The position numbers were made by a program, and so were the translations under genes. Positions 54,534-64,000 of a stretch of 64,000 nt of DNA are shown one piece after another. The stretch comes from Apostichopus japonicus. Lineage: Eukaryota; Echinodermata; Holothuroidea; Aspidochirotida; Stichopodidae. Positions within the stretch are counted from its first letter, which is position 1. Each line of letters starts with the position of its first letter. The notes under the pieces are model-generated. The model was not told the DNA's origin and searched no databases. It worked only from the letters and a program-made list of their open reading frames with translations. The stretch lies in NCBI RefSeq assembly GCF_037975245.1, contig NC_092577.1, positions 34,588,898 to 34,652,897 of the forward strand. The letters are read 5' to 3'.

Positions 54534-54717
54534 ATATCTTCTCGGCCTTTTGGCTAAGATCATGTGTAGTATCTGTTCCCTTTCGAGGGGAATGGTGATG
54601 CACACCAGACGATGATCACACAGTCACAGTCTCGATGCAAGGGGACTGGTTGAGAGCGGATCCGTCGTTTGGTAGTTTGGTTTTCGTGCCCAGGTTCTTT
54701 CCTGGGCGACTTTTCCT
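54534..54717 (+). ncRNA. U2-snRNA-like gene or pseudogene with novel 3' half
   Basis: 54,534-54,578 matches the 5' end of U2 snRNA almost base for base: CTTCTCGGCCTTTTGGCTAA, then GATCATGTGTAGTATCTGTTC, with one change (CATG for CAAG). It includes GTAGTA, which pairs with the intron branch site. After that the U2 sequence stops: there is no stem IIa or canonical Sm site. Instead I see TTCCC-GGGAA, CAGTC-GACTG, CGGATCCG and a terminal hairpin GCCCAGG-TTCTTT-CCTGGGC followed by GACTTTTCC. U2 in animals is about 190 nt, so the length is similar. Possibilities: a retro-copied chimera, a U2-headed SINE, or a truncated U2 pseudogene beside unrelated hairpins. Function is unproven. Confidence 0.6.
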
Positions 54718-57199
54718 TAAAAAAAGTATATCTTCCAAAAAGAGCAACATTTCGTTCACTAGTTGAGCTACAAGGGAATCATCACATTATTTTCATGTGA
54801 ATTAAAGTTGATTTGTGATGTGTGGGGCTGCTTCTCTATTAAGCAGCAGTTCCAAGGGCAATAATGACATTCGAAAGGTAATCAAGTTGTCGAAGGTTAC
54901 ATCTCATCATCCCCGAAACGCTGAGAAAAGATGAACATTTTTACTAAGATTCATTGTCCAATTTGTCCTACGCCAAACGCGCGCACCAAGCACCCACTCC
55001 ATAAACCATTCCATAACTGCCACTCTCTCCTCTGTAGCACACGTAGTTTGAAAGCTTTAAATGGGTAATGGAAACTGCTGTTCCGCTTCTTCTGTGTTGA
55101 ACGTATTTTATAGTGGGTGAGCAGTGGCCTTTATCTCCCCCCCCCCCCCCACCCTACTCCTGCCAAGCTAGTTTAAGACTGGAGCCCACTGGACTGGAGT
55201 TGAAAGAAGATATATACTTACGATTTACAATGTCTAAATCTGGATGTCAGTCGTAAATTGAGGGTGTCCCACACCGGCACATCTTTGTTTTCAACATCAC
55301 ACACGGTATCAAAAGGAGTGACATCATTGTGATTTGATTTAATTATAGATAAAATATGAAGTGTTTTTGATCACAGTAAAGGACCCTCAAATCCCCTTTA
55401 TGCAGTCGTCTTCAACAACAGCCGAGACCACACCACCCTGTTTGTAAGATCCTAGATGGTAACTTTATGGGTCAAAGTTTTCAACTGTTAAAATTACGGT
55501 GATGTGCACAAGGAATATCTTCCTAAAAACAAAATTGTTGTAAAACGCAGCCTACCGCTTTAATAACTTGTAAACCAAACTAGTTTGCGGAATATAACGC
55601 TGAAGGTGATAATATAAATTTCATCATTCTATATCCGGTGGAAGCCAATATACAGCGTCAGATGATAGCAAACAAAACTTCCGACAATCGACCTTTAGGT
55701 CAATTCTTTCTCTCTCCACCCATCCGATAGGAAACGTCTATTTCGTTTGTCTTTCTTTGTTAGTCACCGGATATTATCATATGACTGTGGAAATATCGGA
55801 AAATATGGGTGACGCACATCTTTGAAGCAAAAGGTTAAAGAGGGGTAGCAGGATTGAACATTTTCTGAGTGACTAAATTAATCTTTATATTTAGGTTTAA
55901 CAAAATAAGTGTTCCTGCGCGAGCTTAAAATCGAATATATAAAGTTAAAGAAGGAAAGTACCAATATTCTCTAGGGGGGGTTTATTTCCGCTCAGACGAA
56001 TTAGCAGTGGGCAGTCAGAATATAACAAAAATACCTAGTATACAGTACATGATGTCCTTAAATATATTACATATATATCTGAGTCACAACCTAAAACAGC
56101 CCAAAAATCTTCTGTTGTTTTAAAATCACTTTAGTTATTAACACAACCATGTGTTTGGACAATATTATAAACCTATTAAACATATCATTTTTCCCCCTGG
56201 GGAGGCATCCCATACAAAGTGCATGTTGGCTTCATGGACCCAAGATCATCCTACCCACCTCTTCCTTTATAAAATACAGGATCCACCCCTGGATAAAGGT
56301 AGTTGACATTCACAAACTATTACTATGTGAAGAGCATTAACATTATTAAACCCCCCCCCCCAAACTCCACCCCTCGACCCAAATCGACTATGCTCATCGA
56401 CACAGTTTCTGTTTCAAGGTCAAACAAGGAAACGTTTCTTGAGTAATGAGAACCAGGGTAATTTCTGTACTTGAAAATGCATGTTGCTTCTTTCATATTA
56501 ATAGTAACAACAAAAAGAAAAGTACATTTAAAAAAAGAAAAAAACCTAACAAAAAGTTTCAAATTGTTTTTCACATCTATTTTCAAAGCAGTATAAATTC
56601 AAGTGTTCAATATGTACACCACTGACTTCTGTTAATAAAAAAAATTAGGATTTTTTTGTTTTTTATTCTACATAAATTCAAGGCATTTTCAGTTTGGAAT
56701 GGAATACAGTCATAATGCATATTTCAAGTTACATGGGTTAGAATTACAACCAGAGAGCCAATAGGCTTTGTAATTCCTTGCCATGGGTTTTTGAATGATA
56801 AAATAATAAAACGAAATCCTTGCATTCTAAGGTTAAACTATTAGCAACAAATTCCATCTTCTTTAAAGGTACTGTAGCATTGTGGTGAAAGCTCTTTTAA
56901 TATAAACTTCAGTCTAGGGTTTTATTTTAATTTATTATTGTCATCTTTAGGGGGTAGTCCTGCTCAGTGCAGAAGCACTGCTTTCCAGAGGAGCCCTCAA
57001 TACAAAAATACATATACAATATAATGCAGTAGAAAAACGGTTAACATCCAAAAGCACAAAAAGGACGGCAAAAAGATAGACAAACAAATATGAGACATCT
57101 AAACAAAATATATAAGTTTTGATTATTTGTTTAAACCCTGCTCTGTACCCTCTTCCAAACTATGTTTAAATATTAGAAACAAATGTGCTTTCCGGACAG
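54718..57199. other. Non-coding stretch
   Basis: No exon found. C-rich runs occur at 55,137-55,151 and 56,350-56,361. A palindromic stretch lies at 56,951-56,990 (GCAGAAGCACTGC type). Confidence 0.4.
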
Positions 57200-57300
57200 T
57201 TTCTGTGGCAGAGTGGTTATAGTGCTATTAGCCAACAAACACCTTCCTAAGGTTCAAAGAGATCCCTGGTTCAATCCCAATTGCAAACTGCTTTGAAGGC
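57200..57300 (+). mobile_element. tRNA-derived SINE head
   Basis: A-box TGGCAGAGTGG and exact B-box GGTTCAATCCC, spaced as in a class II (Leu/Ser-type) tRNA with a long variable region. Acceptor pairing is poor, so this is a SINE or tRNA relic rather than a working tRNA gene. Confidence 0.5.
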
Positions 57301-58086
57301 AATAAAAACTTTTTTACCCTCATATCTACAACAGGATGTTTTTAACTCATAAAGGAAATATTGTAAGCATTCTGGTGGTGAAGTTTACGATATTGTCACC
57401 ACCCAGCAGAACAAGTTTTACAATGCCTTGTCACATTTAAATGAGGACATTTAAAGGTCACATTGCACACCAGTAATTTTAGACTGCAAATGACCTTTCA
57501 TAGATGACTGGTACTCACTAAGGTGAATCCTAAACTACATGTGAAGTTCAACCCAGCTTTACATAGTTATCACAATTATTATTTTTTCAAAAATTTGAGC
57601 TCTGGTGACCTCAAATGACAATAAAAATAATTAAAACATTCCAATAATTTTTTTTCTACATTCTACATTCATGATGCCAAAATCGTTTGCATACTTTTTA
57701 AATTGTTTCCAAAGAAAACAGTCCAGCCCCTTGTGTTAACTCGATAAAACACTAGATTTAAAAAAAAATTGCATTAACTTTAAACATAATCATCTCAACT
57801 ATGTGGTAGATTGAGAGCAGGCTAAACATCCAGACACACACACACACATACTACTTACACATGTAAAGCCATTAGAAAAAGGGTGAAAGACTAATGGTAT
57901 CAAACATACAAAATTTCTGGCACAATATATAACATATATATGTATCATTCAATATGAAAATATTATGAAATGTCAAGTTGGTCCGTATCCTGTGCAGGAA
58001 TATAAATATTTCATACAAAGAAATGAAAGAAAGAGTATACAACTGCATAGGCTTTGGTACAGTCACTCCTTCATTACACCCTCCCC
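57301..58086. other. Non-coding stretch
   Basis: AT-rich. A (CA)n run is at 57,834-57,848. No gene recognised. Confidence 0.4.
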
Positions 58087-58199
58087 TCCCCACCCCGACC
58101 TCCCTCCCCACCCCGACCTCCCTCCCCACCCCGACCTCCCTCTCCACCCTGACCTCCCTCCCCACCCTAACCTCCCTCCCTACCCCGACCTCCCTCCCC
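58087..58199 (+). repeat. 18-bp C-rich minisatellite, six copies
   Basis: The unit TCCCCACCCCGACCTCCC repeats six times with few changes. Its frames read PTPTSL or PHPDLP and are artefacts. Confidence 0.95.
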
Positions 58200-58421
58200 T
58201 TTAAAATTAGGATATCAAAAGTATCAAAAATGTTATACGTTAAGCTTATTTAGCTCCACCTTGTGACAATATCTAGCATATAACTTGAAGATGTACTATG
58301 CTAGATAGTAAATAGTATTTACTCTGATATATTATATAGTATTTATCATACACCATATTATTTGTTAACATTTTTGAGACAATGACTTAACATTTAAACC
58401 CTGTCATGTAACATTCAGCCT

Positions 58422-58750
58422 CTCAATGTCTGCTAGCCTCATTCTTTAGTACATGTTAACAATGCAATTTATTATTTTAACAATGTCCTATTGTTATTTA
58501 ACAATGTCTGATTCACTAAATATAACCCCTCAATGTCTGCTAGCCTCATGCTTTAGTACATGTTAACAACATCATTTGTTATTTTAACAATGTCCTATTG
58601 TTATTTAACAATGTCTGATTCACTAAATATAACCCCTCAATGTCTGCTAGCCTCATTCTTTATTGGATGTTAACAATGCAATTTGTTATGTTTTTAACAA
58701 TGTCCTATTGTTATTTAACAATGTCTGATTCACTAAATATAACCCCTCAA
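58422..58750 (+). repeat. 107-bp tandem repeat, three copies
   Basis: Units begin CTCAATGTCTGCTAGCCTCA at 58,422, 58,529 and 58,636; a fourth start (58,746) breaks off. Each unit contains AACAATGTCCTATTGTTATT, an imperfect palindrome. Confidence 0.95.
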
Positions 58751-59300
58751 TATCATGTTTCTATCAGATCAAGGTTAGGAACTGTTTGTACTGACAATAC
58801 CAGTGCTTTGAGAGCATGATATTGTACAATTTAGAGAGGTATTAGCATTGGGAAATTGTCCTGAGTGGCTGTTCTTTAATCCATAGTCACTTAATAATTC
58901 ATCACTATTAAGCCACACCCTGAACTTTTAAGTATGTTCTCACTATTAGAGCTAAGTTAACTAAAAGTATAATAAAATTTCTGTAAAAGTCACAAAAAAC
59001 AAGGTGTAGTAATTTGTTGCACTAGTGAACAATATTTCTAGGATGGAACATTTAAAAGAAGTAAAAAATTCAACATGATTGATAAATTTGGCATAATTCA
59101 TGATAATCAAGGTGTCGTTAATAATTATATAATATTCTATGATTCTGTAGATATCAAGGTGTTTCATGAAATAACTTGCCCAATTACATCTCATTACCTA
59201 TGAAGGATGGCAATCCCTGTCTTACTCCAAACCTATATGGAGGTCTTTACTGCAAATTATGCTTGATCAATGATAGTTAACTTTCTCACATGTTACTTCT
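58751..59300. other. Non-coding stretch between two arrays
   Basis: AT-rich; no gene or clear repeat. Confidence 0.4.
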
Positions 59301-59785
59301 GGGAGTGGAGCTATGTAACTTCACAACCAAACTAGTCTTTCAATGAGGTGAGGTCGGGAGTGGAGCTATGTAACTTCACAACCAAACTAGTCTTTCAATG
59401 AGGTGAGGTCGGGAGTGGGGCTACGTAACTTCACAACCAAACTAGTCTTTCAATGAGGTGAGGTCGGAAGTGGGGCTACGTAACTTCACAACCAAACTAG
59501 TCTTTCAATGAGGTGAAGTCGGGAGTGGGGCTACGTAACTTCACAACCAAACTAGTCTTTCAATGAGGTGAGGTCGGGAGTGGAGCTATGTAACTTCACA
59601 ACCAAACTAGTCTTTCAATGAGGTGAGGTCGGGAGTGGGGCTACGTAACTTCACAACCAAACTAGTCTTTCAATGAGGTGAGGTCGGGAGTGGGGCTACG
59701 TAACTTCACAAACTAGTCTTTCAATGAGGTGAAGTCGAGAGTGGGGCTACGTAACTTCACAAACCCAAATAGTTTTTCATTGAGG
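59301..59785 (+). repeat. 55-bp tandem repeat, about nine copies
   Basis: The unit starts GGGAGTGGAGCTATGTAACT and ends TCAATGAGGTGAGGTC. Two sub-types (GAGCTATG and GGGCTACG) are mixed. One copy lacks a 5-bp ACCAA block. The array ends in a decayed unit at about 59,785. Confidence 0.95.
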
Positions 59786-60332
59786 TGATAGTCTCCATTT
59801 TTGGAGAAACCATTACAAATGGCGACAGAGTTTTGGCATCAGATTTACTTACAAACAGGTGCTAATGCTGCTGCTACTAACATTTATTGAAATAATAATA
59901 CAAATATATTTAAAAACAAAATTCAGTTCAGACACTGACATGATTTGAAAGACATCAACTAATGCCTTTGGCAGTTTGGGAACTTTTGACGAGATTAAAC
60001 ACTGTTTCTGGGAGTTTTGTCAAAAATTTATCTTTGAATTTACAACCCACACTTACTGAGGATTTACATATACATGCAGCTGTACACAAGCCTCTGTTTG
60101 ATAGCTGTAGTGTTGCATTACAAACCACTTACCAACTCCAGAAGACATCCTTAACTTTGTAGCTACACAAAAGCTACAATTTGATAGCTGTACAGTCTTG
60201 CATTACAAACCAGTTGCCAAGAAGATGTAATGAGCTTTGGCATCTTCAAAACATGCTTCAATCTGATAGCTGTTTTTGGTATTACTTTACAAACCAGTGG
60301 CTAAGCTTTAAAGGACCTTTCAGACTTTGCAA
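59786..60332 (-). other. Probable 3' UTR of the EGF/LamG gene
   Basis: Immediately downstream (minus strand) of the stop codon. It has several copies of CTACAAA/GCTACAC-type words and ACAAACCA(C/G)T motifs, suggesting a diffuse local repeat. Confidence 0.4.
59883..59888 (-). terminator. Putative polyadenylation signal of the EGF/LamG gene
   Basis: AATAAA on the minus strand, 445 nt after the stop codon. Confidence 0.4.
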
Positions 60333-63300
60333 CTAGACGCACTCTTCAATCTGGTAGCCATACTTTGCTTTACTGAAGTCGACAAAGGCCTCATCGCTGC
60401 CAATTTTGACATCTTTTAAACATCCCTCGAAGGAAGAGTCAAATAACCTGTTTGTAAACGATGATACATCTTGATTTATTCCAAATCCACCTGTAAGAAG
60501 AAAAAAAAAAGGAAATGAGGTTAAACAAAGTCACCCTTACATACCACATTAACAAAGAATTCATCAAAATTAAAGAGAAAGCAATTTATTACCACATATG
60601 TAAAGAAAAGCTGAAAGTTATCTCAGCTGTATATTTAGGAATCTCAAATGGCTCCCCATCAAAACTACCACCTCTCTCTACCTTACCCCATCCCCACTCC
60701 ACCCCCCCTTCCCCAACATCACCCCTACCTTTGGTTAGACTTTTATGCAATGATAACTCACCGAAGTGATAATGGCCATGTGTATCGAGACTGGAGTAGC
60801 TGCCCCCTATATCCTGGGTAACGGGCAGCTCATTGTCAAGGAAGATTGTTACCATGGTAAACGATCTAATATAAAGAAGAAAAAATGTGGATGATGGAAG
60901 CTAAACGTGTTAAGTCTGTTAGAACATTAACAAAACACAAAATGTACGGCTTTGCAGGACTTTCTATTTAATGACCGACATTGCTTGGATTATTGATAGA
61001 TTCCACACTAATAGCATCCTAAAACATGCTAATATTTTTGCAATAACATGTCACCAGCACAAAGTAGTGGCAGATTCAGAAATGGTTGAAACTGGACCCA
61101 GGAGGCAAGCAACGGTGAATACTTAAATTACTGCTGAAATGTTTGTGTAATAAGAAAAATATGGTTAGAAAGTGAGGAATGCCCCCTCCCCGACCTGCAC
61201 GTGAAGAATGCTTAAATATTCCCATAGTGTACCTCAGTTTGGTCAAAATGTATGGTTTTAGGTACAAGGTTTAGTGCCCCACAAACAATTATCAGGGGTT
61301 TGAGGGGGGGGGGGGCTTCTCCCTGGATCGAACCCTGCAAAGACATGTTAAGGTGGGTGTAAGTGTCCAAGTAACAACATGGGTTTTGCTTGTTACTGAT
61401 TCACGTTGCCAGGGAATAATTTATCTGGTGTTGCATTGCAGTATGCTGTGTAGAATATGGCAAGGTCCTATACAAGTCCATAAATGTGTAACAGTTTTTC
61501 ACACAGAAACAATCATATTTTTTAAAACTGACTTTTCAGAACTGCAACACAAACTTTGGACACTAAATTATGCCTGGATTGCCTCTTAAAAAAAATGGTC
61601 TTTAGATGGTCAAGGACTCGTTTCATGACAACAATCTCAGTCTAGGGATGGACTACAACAAATTCCAATCACTTGTAGTCTTAGTACGAACAATACAACC
61701 CATTTAAACCCCTATTCTATGGCAAGATTGTATATGATAAGACTCCTTTTTCCCACTATTTTCTTTTTAAGGATGTGATTTCTGCAATAGGGCAGAAATC
61801 TGAAAACGTGCTCAAATAGCTTCAAGAGAGATCAATAACAAACTCTGCTGTTCTGTAGACAAGGAAATAAAAACTTTCTCAAGTATAAATTTAATTTGAA
61901 CTCTTACTTATACTTATAACATAGCTGCCCATCTGCAAGCATATGAAACATGTTCCATACCTGAGTATAATAACAGTGTGCCAAGAATCATGGCTAACGT
62001 CAGTGGTATGGATAATTAATGTTGATGAGTCATGTCCAAGATGAATGCTGAACAATAAAAACAGGTGGAAAAGTAATAAATTAATGCACTTATTATATGT
62101 TAAGAATGGACTTACTATGCACTATCAATGTATTAACTATGCACTATTAATGTACTAACTGTGCACTATCAATGTATTAACGATGCACTATTAATGTACT
62201 TACTATGCACTATCAATGTACTAACTATGCACTATCAATGTACTAACTATGCACTATCAATGTACTAACTATGCACTATCAATGTACTAACTACGCACTA
62301 TCAATGTACTAACTATGCACTATCAATGTACTAACTATGCACTATCAATGTACTAACTATGCACTATCAGTGCACTAACGATGCAATATCAATGTATCTC
62401 TATGCACTATCAATGTACTAACTACGCACTGTTAATGTATTAACTACGCACTGTCAATGTACTATGCACTATCCATGTATTAACTATGCACTATCAATGT
62501 ACTAACTACGCACTGTTAATGTATTAACTACGCACTGTCAATGTACTATGCACTATCCATATATTAGCTATGCACTATCAATGTACTAACTATGCACTAT
62601 CAATGTACTAACCATGCACTATCAAGGTACTAACTATGCACAATCAGTGCACTTACTATGCACTATCAATGTATATCTATGCACTATCAATATACTAACA
62701 ATGCACTATCAATGCACTAACTATGCACTATCAATGTACTAATTATGCACTATCAATGCACTGTTTTTTGCATTATCAATGCACTAACAATGCAGTAATT
62801 ATGCAATATCGATGTGCTAAATATGCAGTTAGCTATGTGCTAAGACTGCACTTCCATTGCATCCCTAATGCACTATGTACTATCAATGCACTTACAATGA
62901 AGTGATTATGCCTATCAATGCATATCATTGTATTATCAAGTCTTTAAAATTGCACTAACTATACACTAAAATACTACTTTGCACAACCAATGCAATGACT
63001 ATGCACTAACTATGCACTCTAAATGAGTAAAAGGAAATACTAGGCACAATAAGTTGCTTGCAAAGAATATTTCTAGACTTTCATATGTGCTCTTAGTTTG
63101 CACTGTAACTCACAACTTGTTTTGGAACAACATCCATGACATAAAAATCCAATCTTTAGCAGACAAAGAGAAAACAAAATAGAAACATCCATGCTCAACC
63201 TCCACCAAGACAAAACTTACCCCACTTTAATATGTCCGTCTTCCAGCCCCAGAGCCAGGTAATCCCACGCTTCACCACCCACAGGTAACCCCACCCAGAG

Positions 63301-64000
63301 TATCAGTCCGTTCTGGGACTCGGCCTTGAAAGAGACGGACAGGTTAGTCCGTGTAGGAGCAGAGATGTTGTAATCTTTGTCAATGAACAGTAAAGAACTC
63401 TGAGGGGATAACCTGATGCTGGTAGAAATGTTAACAGCTGTAAAAACAAACAGATAAACAAATTAATAACTGGAGGTTAGTCAACATGAACTTATTATAA
63501 CAGTAACACTCATGTTGGGTGAAGTGACACTCTTACAGAGTTACATACAATTTCTATCTGTTGTCTAGTTCTTTTTGCAACAATTAAATGCTTTTTGCTC
63601 TATTGTTTTCCAATCAATCATACTGAAAGAAAATCGAGTATATATATAATTATATAAACACTCACATTGGTTACAGAAAGGACCTGTCCAGCCAAGGCTA
63701 CAAAGGCAGTCATAGGTTTCCGATTCGAGTCGAGGCATGCAAGTTCCATTATTCATACAGAGATGCCCGGTGCAGTAGCTAATATCATCACAGGTCTCAC
63801 CTTCAAATGGCTGAGGAAAACAAACAAAAACAAGAATAAATATCTTTCTTTGTTTCACAATAATATATACCTTTCACTTTACATATTGTGTTGAGTTGCA
63901 ATATAGTGTCGCAAGGATGTGTCAATGTGTAGCATATAATGTAATTGCAACATAACTACAGGTATTTTGCATCAATTTCAACCTGAAAGATGTATATCCG
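60333..64000 (-). CDS. EGF / laminin-G domain extracellular protein, C-terminal exons (5' partial)
   Basis: Five exons in minus order: 63810-63666, 63437-63221, 62047-61961, 60865-60762, 60490-60333 (stop TAG). All borders are GT/AG and the phases join into about 236 residues. The first exon encodes the tail of one EGF (FEGETC) and a full six-Cys EGF (C-TGHLC-MNNGTC to YDCLCSLGWTGPFC). The other four encode one laminin-G domain: SLLFIDKDYN, NGLILWVGLP, DYLALGLEDGHIKVG, DSWHTVII and FEGCLKDVKIG, closing with YQIEECV; the two Cys fit the usual terminal disulfide. EGF followed by a terminal LamG fits the agrin, perlecan, pikachurin or eyes-shut class, extracellular matrix proteins whose LamG domains bind carbohydrate or receptors. 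I cannot pick one from the tail alone. The rest lies beyond the right edge. Confidence 0.88.
62095..63020. repeat. 22-bp tandem repeat, about 40 units
   Basis: AACTATGCACTATCAATGTA with CT is repeated with many variants (AACTACGCACTGTTAATGTA, AACAATGCAGT). The centre is regular (62,200-62,360) and the right edge is decayed. It lies in the intron that splits the laminin-G domain. Confidence 0.95.

Noticed and set aside
57872-58253. Open frames with PTPTSL and VGREVG repeats
   Set aside because: They are translations of an 18-bp C-rich repeat on both strands, with no start context or splice support.
59301-59785. Regular 55-bp repeats considered as a CRISPR array
   Set aside because: Units are contiguous with no unique spacers, and the window is eukaryotic.
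62095-63020. 22-bp array considered as a CRISPR array or coding repeat
   Set aside because: There are no spacers, and stops (TAA in the unit) close most frames.

Overview
This is eukaryotic (metazoan) DNA: short exons with GT/AG borders and consistent phases, long AT-rich introns, tRNA-derived SINEs, MITE-like elements and many minisatellites. A gene with hyalin (HYR) repeats joined to a serine protease, together with single-exon HYR modules, points to an invertebrate deuterostome. An echinoderm, possibly a sea cucumber, is my best inference, but the sequence alone does not prove it.

Layout. 0.3-1 kb: a higher-order minisatellite. 1.07-10.0 kb (+): a 5'-truncated gene for a secreted protein with five HYR modules, a complete trypsin-fold protease and a CUB-like C-terminus. 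12.9-19.2 kb (-): a complete seven-exon MRTO4 gene (ribosome assembly factor). 19-26 kb: mostly non-coding, with a MITE-like element, the 3' end of a degenerate LINE, a repeated hairpin and a threonine-tRNA-like pseudogene. 26-49.3 kb (+): three complete 14-3-3 genes in tandem, each with five coding exons and matching exon phases. 49-60 kb: no protein gene found; it holds a U2-snRNA-like locus whose 3' half is unrelated to U2, and several minisatellites. 60.3-64 kb (-): the C-terminal exons of an EGF/laminin-G extracellular protein that continues past the right edge.

The genes do not form one pathway. The protease and the EGF/LamG protein are extracellular, MRTO4 is nucleolar, and the 14-3-3 proteins are cytosolic phosphopeptide-binding adaptors.

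The most notable signals are: (1) a nearly identical 138-nt tract in the first coding exon of 14-3-3 copies 1 and 2, inside otherwise diverged genes, which suggests gene conversion; (2) a tandem array in the last intron of 14-3-3 copy 3 built from that gene's own exon 4 end plus its splice donor; (3) a U2-like RNA locus with the branch-point-pairing segment but a new structured 3' half; (4) two copies of a ~360-bp TTAA-flanked element; (5) the HYR-protease-CUB architecture, with every module junction in the same intron phase.
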